The notes: generated by a model from the letters alone, not told the origin. A stretch of 64,000 bases of DNA from Chitinophaga pinensis (GCA_945861665.1 CAMAVS010000008.1:62001-126000); one strand, 5' to 3'. Shown: positions 1-9,365, counted from the first letter of the stretch. A program made the numbers and translations.

Positions 1-2
1 GA

Positions 3-173
3 ATGGGTGTTTGTGGAGCACAACTTACAAGAGCAGGTTTTAAGGTAATTAGTCAAAGGGATTTTGCAAGCTTGGAAATGCTCTATTCAAAAGTAGATGG
101 CACACACACCATTGATACAAAAGCAAAAGACCATAATGAAGGTGATTGGTATAAGGAGTATTTCAAAAAATAA
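3..173 (+). CDS. C-terminal end of an unrecognised protein (partial)
   Basis: An open frame runs from the left edge of the window to TAA at 171-173 and gives 56 residues ending in GDWYKEYFKK. The visible part begins MGVCGAQLTRAG, but the true start lies outside the window, so the ATG at 3 should not be taken as the start. The fragment is mixed alpha/beta in character and polar towards the end, with no membrane segment and no motif that I can tie to a family. It converges on the minus-strand gene that ends at 188, leaving a 14-base gap. I do not recognise it. Confidence 0.55.
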   Translation: MGVCGAQLTRAGFKVISQRDFASLEMLYSKVDGTHTIDTKAKDHNEGDWYKEYFKK

Positions 174-187
174 GATTTTACTTATTC

Positions 188-985
188 CTACTCTATCAAA
201 TAAGTAACAACAGCACTTTCTGTTTGTAAGTAAAGTTTATTCTTCTCTACTCTAAAATTTTTTACTCCTGTTTCAGGAAGTACAATTTCCTCGGTAGTAA
301 TTGTTTTTAAATTGTATGCAAACAATTTATTGCTTTGTAAATAATACAAATTATCACCGCCCACTTGAAAATACATTGCATCCTTTACGGGAATAGTTTT
401 TACAAAAGCACCGTATAAATCAAAGACCAAAATACCGCTTAAAGGGTTGGATAAATAAATATCATTCGTGTATTGTAATAGATAAGAAGGGTTTATTGCT
501 TGGTGTGTTAGTTGAGTTATATTGCCGGTTTTAAAAGTGCTCTCCAGCTTTTCGTCCAAACGCAACAATTCAAAATCGCGGGTATTGTACACTATTATTC
601 CGTTGTTGTGCGAACTGCAAGCAAGTGTTGTTTGCTGTAAATTAATATCTTGAAATAAAATAGGACTGCCTGTTATACCCAATCGATTATCCAAAAACAC
701 CACTTGCGAAAAATCTTTGTAATACAATAAAAGCTTCATTGAATTCGATGCATCCACATAAGTGATATTGCCACTATTTTTAGTGCTGTAACTCTCAAAC
801 GAATTATCGGCAGGATTGTATTTTCGGAGTTCGTCCTTTTTTACAACATATATATAACCCAAATTGTCGGTAGTTATGTAATCGGCTGTAACGTATATCG
901 TAGCTATCTTTTTAAGCCCCCCAACAGGTTTTGAAATTACAGGGGATGCGATTAATAAAACTAAAAAGAGGATAACTTTCTTCAT
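188..985 (-). CDS. Secreted beta-propeller-like protein
   Basis: The product has 265 residues and starts with a signal peptide (about residues 1-18: lysines, a hydrophobic VILFLVLLIA stretch, then small residues). The mature part consists of repeated short beta-rich units such as GYIYVVKKDELRKYNP and LYYLQSNKLFAYNLKT, the look of an NHL/WD-type propeller of about six blades. No catalytic motif, lipobox or T9SS tail is visible, so it is probably periplasmic. Its ATG overlaps the stop of the upstream GH3-family gene (ATGA at 982-985), so the two are translationally coupled and probably work together. The exact function is unknown; the propeller fold is inferred from repeat pattern alone. Confidence 0.8.
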   Translation of the reverse strand: MKKVILFLVLLIASPVISKPVGGLKKIATIYVTADYITTDNLGYIYVVKKDELRKYNPADNSFESYSTKNSGNITYVDASNSMKLLLYYKDFSQVVFLDNRLGITGSPILFQDINLQQTTLACSSHNNGIIVYNTRDFELLRLDEKLESTFKTGNITQLTHQAINPSYLLQYTNDIYLSNPLSGILVFDLYGAFVKTIPVKDAMYFQVGGDNLYYLQSNKLFAYNLKTITTEEIVLPETGVKNFRVEKNKLYLQTESAVVTYLIE

Positions 986-2496
986 TGTATCAAAGATAAC
1001 ATTTCTTCTACTATAATTCTATCGTTGCATAAACGTGGCACTTTGTATTGTCCGCCTAACTTGTTCTTTGACTTAAGCCATTTGTAAAATGTCTCCGGGG
1101 GGGCTGCGTGTACTAACGGAAATTTAAGCACCATATTTTGGTAACGCTTGGCTTCATAATCCGAGTTAACAGACTTTAATGCATTATCAAATACTTCCGA
1201 AAAATATTCCAAGTTGTCGGGAGGGGTCTCAAACTCAATAATCCATTCGTGTGCTCCGCTTCCAGTCTCGCTAAAATAAACAGGAGCAGCTGTATAATCT
1301 TTGATACTGCAATTTGTTTTTTCACAGGCAATGCTCAAGGCCTTTTCGGCATTGTCAACAATTACTTCTTCACCGAATGCATTAATGAACGATTTTGTGC
1401 GCCCTGTTATTTTAAAACGAAAAGGTGACAGCGAAGTGAATTGGATAGTATCACCAATTTTATAACGCCACAAACCGGCATTAGTTGAGATAACAAGTGC
1501 ATAGTTTTTGTACAACTCTACTTCATCCAAGGACAATGTTTTCGCATCTGTATTCTCTCCATTCTCAATCGGCAAAAATTCGTAATAAATTCCATAATCG
1601 AGCATCAACAATAATTCTTCGGAATCATTCTGATCCTGAATTCCAAAAAAACCTTCGGAGGCATTATACAATTCCAAAAAATTGACTTTTGACGAACCAA
1701 ACAACTCTTTATATTGTTCGCGATAAGGAGAAAAATTTACACCACCGTGAAAATACACTTCCAAATTTGGCCATACTTCAATGATACTTTTCTTGCCTTT
1801 TAGTTCCAGTATTCTTTTTAACAATACCAGCATCCAGGAAGGCACACCGGCAATGCTGGTAAGGTTTTCATCCATCGTTGCAGTCGCCATTTTTTCGAGC
1901 TTCTCTTCCCATTCATTCATCAATGCAATTTCTCGGCTTGGCAATCGCATATATTCTGCCCAGGCAGGTAAATCTTGCAATATGATTGCCGAGACATCTC
2001 CGTGCACCGATTCATAATTGCTAAAAACATCGGTTGAATAGCTTCCGCCCAATGCTAAATTTTTACCCGTAAAAAATTGGTTGTCGGGAAAGTTATTGCA
2101 ATGAATGGAAATCATATCCTTTCCACCTCTGTAATGACAAAGTTCCAGTGACTCTTCACTGATAGGAATAAATTTGCTTTTATCACTTGTAGTACCCGAA
2201 GATTTTGCGAAACGTTTTATTTCGGATGGCCATAGCAATTGCTGCTCACCATTGCGCATTCGTTCAATATAGTGTTTTAAGGAATCATAATCTTGCAAAG
2301 GAACACGTTCTTTAAAGGTATCCACATTGTCGATACTTGCGTATTCATACTTTTTCCCCCAAGCTGTATCTCGAGCAGTATCAATCAAATTAAAAAAACA
2401 CTCGTCTTGTGTTTCCAAAGGATAACGCTTAAACAAATCAATTTGATTCATTCGCTTTATCATAAACCAGGACGCTATGGAATTGAGTAGTGGCAA
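982..2496 (-). CDS. GH3 auxin-responsive promoter family protein (acyl-adenylate/amide synthetase type)
   Basis: The product has 504 residues and belongs to the GH3 branch of the adenylate-forming ANL superfamily. Visible motifs are the phosphate loop SSGTTSDKSKF (99-109), the adenine-side motif YNASEGF (277-283) and WRYKIGD (343-349), in the usual order and spacing; length is normal for the family. Plant GH3 enzymes adenylate a carboxylic acid and join it to an amino acid; the substrate of the common Bacteroidota homologues is not known. It lies 34 bases downstream of the PolX-like gene and overlaps the following propeller gene by 4 bases. Function as a ligase is inferred from intact motifs; no carrier protein or ketosynthase is next to it. 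Confidence 0.92.
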   Translation of the reverse strand: MPLLNSIASWFMIKRMNQIDLFKRYPLETQDECFFNLIDTARDTAWGKKYEYASIDNVDTFKERVPLQDYDSLKHYIERMRNGEQQLLWPSEIKRFAKSSGTTSDKSKFIPISEESLELCHYRGGKDMISIHCNNFPDNQFFTGKNLALGGSYSTDVFSNYESVHGDVSAIILQDLPAWAEYMRLPSREIALMNEWEEKLEKMATATMDENLTSIAGVPSWMLVLLKRILELKGKKSIIEVWPNLEVYFHGGVNFSPYREQYKELFGSSKVNFLELYNASEGFFGIQDQNDSEELLLMLDYGIYYEFLPIENGENTDAKTLSLDEVELYKNYALVISTNAGLWRYKIGDTIQFTSLSPFRFKITGRTKSFINAFGEEVIVDNAEKALSIACEKTNCSIKDYTAAPVYFSETGSGAHEWIIEFETPPDNLEYFSEVFDNALKSVNSDYEAKRYQNMVLKFPLVHAAPPETFYKWLKSKNKLGGQYKVPRLCNDRIIVEEMLSLIQ

Positions 2497-2530
2497 GTTG
2501 GTTGTTAGTTATTGGTTTTGGTTTGGATTA

Positions 2531-4147
2531 CTATTTTTTTCTGTTGTTAAAATATGATTCCATTTCCGAAAGTGATTTTGTATTGAAACACATTTCTTTT
2601 GTGAGCATTCCTTTGCGGGCAACACAGGTACCATAATACATATCGTGATAACCTTCTTTCTCATGCGCATCGGGATTGATGGATATCATAACGCCTTTTT
2701 CCAAACAATAGTGTATCCAACGCCAATCAACATCCAATCGGTATGGATGGGCATTTAATTCCAGCACAACATTGTTCGCTGCACAAGCATCAATCACCTT
2801 TTTATGGTTAATCGGATAGCCAGGTCGGGATAACAATAAACGGCCAGTTGGGTGTCCCAATATGGTAGTATAAGGATTCTCGATTGCCTTTATTAAACGT
2901 GCAGTTGCTTTCTCTTCATCCATCTTTAAATTGGAATGAACAGACGCTACAATGAAATCGAATGTTTTCAAAATATCTTCCTCATAATCCAAGGAACCAT
3001 CATTCAAAATATCGCTTTCAATGCCTTTAAATATTTTAAAAGGAGCCAACTTTTTATTCAGTTCGTCTATTTCATAATGCTGGTCGAATACCCTATCAGG
3101 CTTCAAACCTTCAGCATAAAAAGCCGATTGCGAATGATCGCATATTCCTAAATATTCATAACCCAATTCCTTGCAATATTCTGCCATTACTTTCAGGGTA
3201 TTCATCCCATCGCTGTAAGTACTGTGGTTGTGCAATATTCCTCGCAAATTAGACAGTTCAATTAATTTAGGAATCTTGTTTTCTTTCGCTAAGGCTACTT
3301 CATTTAAACCTTCGCGTAATTCGGGTTCAATGTATTGCAGATTTAGCCCCTCATAAATTTCTATTTCAGATATTGGATGTTGGATGTTGGATGTTGGAAG
3401 CTTTTCTAAATGAGTACTGGTTGCCGTTGTTTCAAATAAAGTTTTATAAAAATCAGCAGGTGTACAGTTGATTAATTCCACTTTTACATTTCTTCTATTC
3501 TCTATTTCATCCACATTAACAGCACCTTCGTGAGCGATAATAATTTCTATCTTCTCAATTATTTCACATTTTCTGCGCATCGCCCCGGTAAGAGAAACCA
3601 ATTCTGTACCGTATTTTTTCTTTAATAAATCAACCAACTTCAATGCAAATTCTTCCACCGATGCATAGTGAAACTTGCCAATATTCGATTGGTAAAATTC
3701 TATTTGCTTCTTTACTTGTTCCTGCGTTTTTGCGCCAAATCCTTTCAGGGTTATTAAACGATTTTCGTTGCAGGCATACAATAATTCACCGATACTTTCT
3801 ATCTCCAATTCACGCCACAATTGTCCCACCTTTTTCGGACCAATGCCTTTTATTCCCATCATTTCTACCACTCCAATCGGTGTAATGGCAAGTGATTCGT
3901 TTAACTCCGCTAACTCTCCTGTGGTTTGCAATTCGTATATTTTTTGCGCAATGCTTTTACCTATTCCTTCTATCTTTTCAAGCTCTTCTTTACTTTTACC
4001 ACTCAAGTCGATGCTCGATTTTTTTAAGCGATAAGCCGCATTGGCAATCGTTTTTGTTTTGAACGGATTGGCATTGTGCAACTCCATCAGTTGCGCAGTA
4101 AGATTTAATGTTTTCGCTATTTCTTCTGTTTCCATATCGATTTTCAA
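2531..4147 (-). CDS. polX: PolX-family protein: degenerate polymerase X core with PHP phosphoesterase domain
   Basis: The product has 538 residues (or 534 from the second ATG at 4135, which gives the more usual beginning METEEIAK). Order of domains: helix-hairpin-helix region with EGIGKSIAQ (60-68) and IKGIGPKKVG (99-108); a polymerase X palm around 186-250; and a PHP domain with HNHSTYSDG (306-314) and CDHS (336-339) that keeps its metal-binding histidines and aspartates. In active bacterial PolX the palm has GS, then RR, then D-x-D, and later V-D-L. Here these read GA (188-189), RR, K-I-E (199-201) and V-E-L (223-225), so all three catalytic aspartates are gone. DNA synthesis is therefore unlikely, while the PHP nuclease or phosphatase may be active. 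First gene of a run with GH3 and the propeller gene. Confidence 0.93.
   Translation of the reverse strand: MKIDMETEEIAKTLNLTAQLMELHNANPFKTKTIANAAYRLKKSSIDLSGKSKEELEKIEGIGKSIAQKIYELQTTGELAELNESLAITPIGVVEMMGIKGIGPKKVGQLWRELEIESIGELLYACNENRLITLKGFGAKTQEQVKKQIEFYQSNIGKFHYASVEEFALKLVDLLKKKYGTELVSLTGAMRRKCEIIEKIEIIIAHEGAVNVDEIENRRNVKVELINCTPADFYKTLFETTATSTHLEKLPTSNIQHPISEIEIYEGLNLQYIEPELREGLNEVALAKENKIPKLIELSNLRGILHNHSTYSDGMNTLKVMAEYCKELGYEYLGICDHSQSAFYAEGLKPDRVFDQHYEIDELNKKLAPFKIFKGIESDILNDGSLDYEEDILKTFDFIVASVHSNLKMDEEKATARLIKAIENPYTTILGHPTGRLLLSRPGYPINHKKVIDACAANNVVLELNAHPYRLDVDWRWIHYCLEKGVMISINPDAHEKEGYHDMYYGTCVARKGMLTKEMCFNTKSLSEMESYFNNRKK
3373..3398 (+). repeat. Heptanucleotide tandem repeat TTGGATG, 3.7 copies, inside polX
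   Basis: Three perfect TTGGATG units (3373-3379, 3380-3386, 3387-3393) are followed by a partial TTGGA. On the coding strand this is a CATCCAA repeat that encodes part of the linker between palm and PHP domain (residues about 250-260, PTSNIQHPI). A unit of seven bases shifts the reading frame on each gain or loss. Confidence 0.9.
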
Positions 4148-4153
4148 TCTCTA

Positions 4154-4161
4154 CGAATTTA
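4154..4161 (-). promoter_or_regulatory. Promoter-like box TAAATTCG upstream of polX
   Basis: On the minus strand TAAATTCG lies 7 bases before the first ATG of polX at 4147. It is a one-base variant of the Bacteroidota -7 box TAnnTTTG. The same variant precedes leuS, the second CotH gene and the VIT gene. I see no convincing -33 TTG. Confidence 0.4.
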
Positions 4162-4205
4162 CAAATAAAAAAAATTATCTCGCTGATATCCTTCTCTTAA
4201 ATATG

Positions 4206-4213
4206 TAAATTTG
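4206..4213 (+). promoter_or_regulatory. Promoter -7 box TAAATTTG for recG
   Basis: TAAATTTG matches the Bacteroidota consensus TAnnTTTG and ends 21 bases before the GTG start of recG. It implies a leader of roughly 15 bases and forms a divergent promoter pair with polX. Confidence 0.65.
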
Positions 4214-4234
4214 TGCTGAACCATTGTAATAATT

Positions 4235-6340
4235 GTGTCGAACAGTTTACTTGATACCCCCATTGAATACTTAAAAGGCGTTGGTCCTCAAAAGGCCGAC
4301 ATCCTCAAAAAGCAATTGGGTATACTTACCTACCACGACCTGCTCTATTATTTTCCGTTCCGTTACATCGACCGAACCAAGTTTTATCACGTGAACGAAA
4401 TAAGCGAGGATTTACCCTATGTACAATTGAAGGGAAAATTGGTATCGGCTGAAACCGTAGGTGAAATGAAAACAAAAAGATTGGTTGCCACTTTTACAGA
4501 TGGAACTGGTTCGCTTGAACTGGTATGGTTTCAAGGGCACAAATGGATAAAAGACACCTTGCGCTTTAACGAAGATTGCATCATTTTTGGAAAGCCAACT
4601 TTGTATAAATCACATTATAATATTGCACATCCTGAGTTAGAATACAGCAAAGAATCAAATCCATTGTTGAATAGCTCCTTGCAGGCAATGTACTCTTCGA
4701 ACGAGCATACCAAAAAAAGAGGACTAGATAGCAAAGGAATTATGAAACTGCAACGCATACTGCTTTCCCTCATTCACAATAACATTCCCGAAAATATTTC
4801 TACACAAATTATTGAAAAGGTAAAACTGATTTCACGCGAAGAAGCATTGACGAGCATTCATATTCCATCGGGAATAGAAGCTTTAAAAAAAGCTGAATTG
4901 AGATTGAAATTTGAAGAACTTTTTTTTCTACAATTAAAAATGCAAAAAATAAAAAGCACTCGAAATGCAACAGTGAAAGGTTCCATTTGTGCTAAGGTAG
5001 GTGAAAAATTCAACAGCTTCTATAAGCAATATCTTCCCTTTGAATTAACGGGTGCACAAAAAAGAGTAATCAAAGAAATACGCATCGATATGGGCTCGGG
5101 CAAACAAATGAACCGAATGTTACAGGGCGATGTGGGAAGCGGAAAAACATTGGTGGCATTAATGGTAATGCTCATTGCAATCGACAATAAATTACAAGCT
5201 TGTATGATGGCACCCACCGAAATATTGGCGAACCAACATTACGAAACACTCTTACCATTGTTAACACCGCTTGGACTGAATGTTGCACTGCTCACCGGTT
5301 CAAGCAAGGCAAAACAACGAAGAGAAATTCACGAAAAATTAGAATCGGGCGAATTGCATATTCTAATTGGAACACACGCCTTGATTGAAGACAAAGTTCA
5401 GTTCCAAAATTTAGGCTTGGTAGTAATAGATGAACAACATCGATTCGGTGTGCAACAGCGTTACAAATTATGGGCAAAAAACACCATACCGCCACACGTA
5501 TTGGTAATGACTGCAACACCCATTCCGCGTACATTGGCAATGACCCTGTATGGCGACTTGGACATTTCGGTAATTGATGAAATGCCCCCTGGACGAAAAC
5601 CAATTATTACCACAAACCGTTATGAATCGTCACGATTGGCAGTTTTTGGTTTTATGCGACAGCAAATAAAATTAGGGCGACAAGTGTATGTAGTATATCC
5701 GTTGATTAAAGAGTCGGAAAAGATGGATTACAAAAATTTGATGGACGGATTTTTTAACATTCAGCGCGATTTCCCTTTACCTGAATACAATGTTAGTATT
5801 GTACACGGACAAATGAAAGCTGCCGACAAGGACTATGAAATGCAACGCTTTATAAAAAAACAAGCACAAATTATGGTTGCTACAACGGTGATTGAAGTAG
5901 GCGTAAATATTCCCAATGCCAGCATTATGGTAATTGAAAGTGCCGAGCGTTTTGGATTATCACAGCTGCACCAATTGCGAGGCAGGGTTGGTCGTGGTGC
6001 CGATCAATCATATTGTATTTTAATGACTTCAAATAAATTGGGTAACGATTCTAAAACACGATTGGATACAATGGTTCGCACCAACGATGGTTTTGAAATT
6101 GCCGAAACAGACCTTCGTTTGCGCGGCCCTGGTGACATTGCAGGCACACAGCAAAGTGGAGTGCTCGACTTAAAGTTAGCCGACCTTAGTAAAGATTCGC
6201 CTTTGGTTCAACTGTCGAGAGATGTAGCACAAAAAATACTGGAAGAGGACCCAACACTTGTACAGCCCATTAATAAACCCATAGCAGACCACTTGCTTAC
6301 ACTGAACAAAGAAAAAACGAATTGGAGTAAGGTGTCGTAA
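4235..6340 (+). CDS. recG: ATP-dependent DNA helicase RecG
   Basis: The product has 701 residues, the normal length for RecG, which remodels stalled replication forks and Holliday junctions. The N-terminal wedge/OB-fold region covers about 1-200; the helicase motor follows, with Walker A GDVGSGKT (about 298-305), the DEQH box (about 398-401), TATPIPRTLA, and the C-terminal motifs ATTVIEVGVN and QLRGRVGRG. The start is GTG at 4235, preceded by a good promoter box; MSNSLLDTPIEYLKGVG is a typical RecG beginning and supports this start. It is alone on the plus strand between two minus-strand units. Confidence 0.97.
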   Translation: MSNSLLDTPIEYLKGVGPQKADILKKQLGILTYHDLLYYFPFRYIDRTKFYHVNEISEDLPYVQLKGKLVSAETVGEMKTKRLVATFTDGTGSLELVWFQGHKWIKDTLRFNEDCIIFGKPTLYKSHYNIAHPELEYSKESNPLLNSSLQAMYSSNEHTKKRGLDSKGIMKLQRILLSLIHNNIPENISTQIIEKVKLISREEALTSIHIPSGIEALKKAELRLKFEELFFLQLKMQKIKSTRNATVKGSICAKVGEKFNSFYKQYLPFELTGAQKRVIKEIRIDMGSGKQMNRMLQGDVGSGKTLVALMVMLIAIDNKLQACMMAPTEILANQHYETLLPLLTPLGLNVALLTGSSKAKQRREIHEKLESGELHILIGTHALIEDKVQFQNLGLVVIDEQHRFGVQQRYKLWAKNTIPPHVLVMTATPIPRTLAMTLYGDLDISVIDEMPPGRKPIITTNRYESSRLAVFGFMRQQIKLGRQVYVVYPLIKESEKMDYKNLMDGFFNIQRDFPLPEYNVSIVHGQMKAADKDYEMQRFIKKQAQIMVATTVIEVGVNIPNASIMVIESAERFGLSQLHQLRGRVGRGADQSYCILMTSNKLGNDSKTRLDTMVRTNDGFEIAETDLRLRGPGDIAGTQQSGVLDLKLADLSKDSPLVQLSRDVAQKILEEDPTLVQPINKPIADHLLTLNKEKTNWSKVS

Positions 6341-6570
6341 AATTTCGAACAAAAAATTTGTTGCAATAAGTACAAATCTCAATGCCAAAGTAATTGCTTA
6401 AAACGATAAAGCCGAAATAGGCCTTACATTATCAGCAGGATACTTTGAAAGTCCGTTCGGCAGAAATAATAGTAATCCTGATTTCTGTTTGATCCATCGA
6501 TGACATTATTTACACTTATATAAAAGACAAAAGGAAATAGACACTTTTTCATTTTAACTAAATGTACAAC

Positions 6571-7365
6571 TTACATTCCGTCTCCATCAATCAAATTACC
6601 CAATCCACCCAATATTCCACCTTCTTCTTTTCTTCCTCCAACACTTCCATAACTGATAATTCTACTTGCTAAACGACTAATAGGAAGTGATTGTATCCAA
6701 ACTTTTCCTGGACCTCGCAAGGTTGCAAAGAATACTCCTTCACCACCAAAAAAGGTATTTTTTATTCCACCCACAAATTGAATATCGTACTCTACAGTAC
6801 TTGTAAAGGCAACAATACAACCTGTATCCACTTTTAGCATATCACCTGGTGATAAGGTCTTTTCAATAACAGTACCGCCTGCGTGTACAAAAGCCATTCC
6901 ATCACCTTCTAGCTTTTGCATAATAAAACCCTCGCCACCAAACAAACCCACTCCCAATTTCTTTTGAAATTCAATTCCCACACTCACACCTTTGGCTGCG
7001 CACAAAAAAGCATCCTTCTGACAAATCACCTTTCCTTGCATATTACTTAAATCCATTGGAATAATTTTACCCGGATAGGGTGCCGCAAAAGTTACCTTCT
7101 TTTTGCCTAAACCCATATTTGTATAGGCTGTCATAAACAAACTTTCACCCGTAAGGAGTCTTTTTCCGGCCGAAAAGAGTTTGTCCATAAACCCTCCGCT
7201 ACTTTTAGAACCATCACCAAATATGGTCTCCATTTGTATTTCGTTCTCCATCATCATAAAGCTGCCTGATTCAGCAATGACGATTTCTTTAGGGTCGAGT
7301 TCAATCTCGATGCATTGCATTTCTTCTCCAATTATTTTGTAATCAATTTCATGGTTAGTTCTCAT
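6571..7365 (-). CDS. AIM24 (TIGR00266) family protein
   Basis: The product has 264 residues and is a full-length member of the AIM24 family, a beta-rich fold. Characteristic stretches are GSFMMME near residue 35, [17 protein letters not shown] (about 140-156), GGEGVF and [11 protein letters not shown] near the C-terminus. A glycine-rich tail ending [11 protein letters not shown] follows. The family is widespread in bacteria but without a firm biochemical role; yeast Aim24 is mitochondrial. No signal peptide or membrane segment, so cytosolic. It has its own promoter box (TACATTTG) and no operon partners, and the 230 bases downstream of it (6341-6570) hold nothing that I can identify. Confidence 0.9.
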   Translation of the reverse strand: MRTNHEIDYKIIGEEMQCIEIELDPKEIVIAESGSFMMMENEIQMETIFGDGSKSSGGFMDKLFSAGKRLLTGESLFMTAYTNMGLGKKKVTFAAPYPGKIIPMDLSNMQGKVICQKDAFLCAAKGVSVGIEFQKKLGVGLFGGEGFIMQKLEGDGMAFVHAGGTVIEKTLSPGDMLKVDTGCIVAFTSTVEYDIQFVGGIKNTFFGGEGVFFATLRGPGKVWIQSLPISRLASRIISYGSVGGRKEEGGILGGLGNLIDGDGM

Positions 7366-7381
7366 TTTTATAATTTTTAAA

Positions 7382-7389
7382 CAAATGTA
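7382..7389 (-). promoter_or_regulatory. Promoter -7 box TACATTTG for the AIM24-family gene
   Basis: The minus strand reads TACATTTG 16 bases before the ATG at 7365, a perfect match to TAnnTTTG. It is back to back with the ABC-F promoter at 7457-7464. Confidence 0.6.
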
Positions 7390-7456
7390 TAAATGGATTT
7401 AAATACCTTACGATAATTAACAAACATTAAGAATACCAAACAAACACAAATACTGC

Positions 7457-7464
7457 TACATTTG
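7457..7464 (+). promoter_or_regulatory. Promoter -7 box TACATTTG for the ABC-F gene (near-leaderless)
   Basis: TACATTTG ends 8 bases before the ATG at 7473. With transcription starting a few bases after the box, the mRNA would carry almost no leader and no Shine-Dalgarno site. Confidence 0.6.
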
Positions 7465-7472
7465 CACCCGAT

Positions 7473-9365
7473 ATGAATATACTTTCGGTTGAGAATGTTA
7501 GCAAAAGCTATGGCACCAAGGTGCTTTTCAAAAACATCAGTTTTGGGTTAGACCAGGGACAAAAAATAGGCTTATTGGCTCGGAACGGAGCCGGGAAATC
7601 AAGCTTATTAAAGATACTTACAGGTAACGATATTTCGGACAGTGGCAATGTGGTTATGCGAAACGGAATTAGTGTCGCGTTTCTTGGGCAAGAGCCTGTT
7701 TTTGACAAAAGCAACAGCGTATTGGAGGCTGCTTTAAGTGGATTAAATCCATCCATTATTGCTGTAAAAGAATACGAATTTGCCTTAGAGCAATGTGAAA
7801 AAGACCCAACTGAAAAAAATTCAGATTTACTAACGAATGCTATTGAAAAAATAGATGAATTAAATGCTTGGGATTACGAAAGTAAGGTGAAACAAATTTT
7901 ATCGAAGCTTCAAATCACTAATTTATTGCAACCTGTTTCTACTTTGTCGGGTGGACAATTAAAACGTGTAGCACTTAGCAAGGTACTTATTGACGATCCA
8001 GACTTTTTAATATTGGACGAACCTACCAACCACTTAGATGTGGAAATGATTGAATGGTTAGAAGAGTACTTGATTTCAAAAGATACAACGCTCGTACTCG
8101 TTACCCATGACCGTTACTTTTTGGACAGGATATGCGATGAAATTTTGGAATTAGAAAACGGACAATTATACCGTTACAAGGGCAACTTCTCCTACTTTAT
8201 GGAAAAGAAAGCTGAACGAGAATTTAACGAAGGAAGAGAAGTTGACAAGGCGCAGAACCTGATGCGTAAAGAATTAGAGTGGATTCGAAAAATGCCAAAA
8301 GCACGCACAACGAAATCGAAATCGCGCATCGATGCCTTTTACGATTTAGAGGAAAAAGCTACGGGCAGAAAAGTACAGGATGAAATGGAGCTGAATGTGA
8401 AAATGAGTCGTATTGGAGGAAAAATAATAGAATTAAAAAAAGTGTACAAAAGTTTTGGCGATGTTCCCATAGTAAAAGGTTTCGACTATACATTTAAAAC
8501 CGGCGAACGTATTGGTATTGTAGGAAAAAATGGAATCGGCAAATCGACTTTCCTAAATATGTTGATGGGATTGGAGCAACCCGATTCAGGAAAAATAAAT
8601 GTTGGTGAAACAGTTGTGTTTGGTTATTACTCACAAAAAGGATTAGAGCTGAAAGAAGATAAGCGCGTGATGGAAGTGGTAAAAGATATTGCAGATGTAA
8701 TTCCGCTGAGCGATGGTTCAAAGGTGAATGCTTCGCAGTTTTTACAGTTATTTAAATTCCCACCAGATATACAATACACCTACGTTTCAAAATTGAGTGG
8801 TGGAGAAAAACGTAGATTATACTTACTTACCGTTTTGATGAAAAATCCGAATTTTTTAATTCTGGATGAGCCTACCAACGATTTGGATTTATTGACCTTG
8901 GGAATATTAGAAGACTTTCTATCGAATTTCAAAGGATGTTTAGTAATCGTATCCCACGACAGGTATTTTATGGACAAGCTTGTTGACCATTTATTTATTT
9001 TTGAAGGCGATGGTATTATCAGCGACTTTAATGGAAGTTACAATGATTATCGCGACAAGATGATTGAGCAGGAAAAGGAAATTAAACGTGCTATTCCCAA
9101 AAAAGAAGCTCCGATTGTAGTAGCTAAAGCAGAACCAATAACAGATAAAAAAGAGAAACTTACGTTCAAAGAAAAATTTGAACACGATGCTTTGCAAAAA
9201 GAAATCCCGGAATTAGAAGAAGAGAAAAGATTACTTGAAAAAAAATTGGAGAGCAATATTACAGACCATCAAGAACTAACAAATTGTACCAAACGCATTG
9301 GCGAAGTGATACAATTAATTGATGAAAAATCGTTGCGCTGGTTGGAGTTATCTGAAAAAATTTAA
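7473..9365 (+). CDS. ABC-F family ATPase (Uup/EttA-like), ribosome-associated
   Basis: The product has 630 residues with two ABC ATPase domains and no membrane part. Domain 1 has Walker A ARNGAGKS (about 36-43), signature LSGGQLKR and Walker B LILDEPTNHLD; domain 2 has GKNGIGKS (about 351), LSGGEKRR and LILDEPTNDLD. A linker between them (about 240-310) and a C-terminal coiled coil (about 570-630, rich in E, K and L) fit the Uup type rather than EttA. ABC-F proteins bind the ribosomal E site and relieve stalled states; Uup also tolerates branched DNA. Which subgroup it belongs to is inferred from the C-terminal coiled coil. Single gene. Confidence 0.95.
   Translation: MNILSVENVSKSYGTKVLFKNISFGLDQGQKIGLLARNGAGKSSLLKILTGNDISDSGNVVMRNGISVAFLGQEPVFDKSNSVLEAALSGLNPSIIAVKEYEFALEQCEKDPTEKNSDLLTNAIEKIDELNAWDYESKVKQILSKLQITNLLQPVSTLSGGQLKRVALSKVLIDDPDFLILDEPTNHLDVEMIEWLEEYLISKDTTLVLVTHDRYFLDRICDEILELENGQLYRYKGNFSYFMEKKAEREFNEGREVDKAQNLMRKELEWIRKMPKARTTKSKSRIDAFYDLEEKATGRKVQDEMELNVKMSRIGGKIIELKKVYKSFGDVPIVKGFDYTFKTGERIGIVGKNGIGKSTFLNMLMGLEQPDSGKINVGETVVFGYYSQKGLELKEDKRVMEVVKDIADVIPLSDGSKVNASQFLQLFKFPPDIQYTYVSKLSGGEKRRLYLLTVLMKNPNFLILDEPTNDLDLLTLGILEDFLSNFKGCLVIVSHDRYFMDKLVDHLFIFEGDGIISDFNGSYNDYRDKMIEQEKEIKRAIPKKEAPIVVAKAEPITDKKEKLTFKEKFEHDALQKEIPELEEEKRLLEKKLESNITDHQELTNCTKRIGEVIQLIDEKSLRWLELSEKI

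Noticed and set aside
5292-5603. 103-residue ORF antisense to recG
   Set aside because: It overlaps the conserved helicase motor of recG and has no promoter or family signal.
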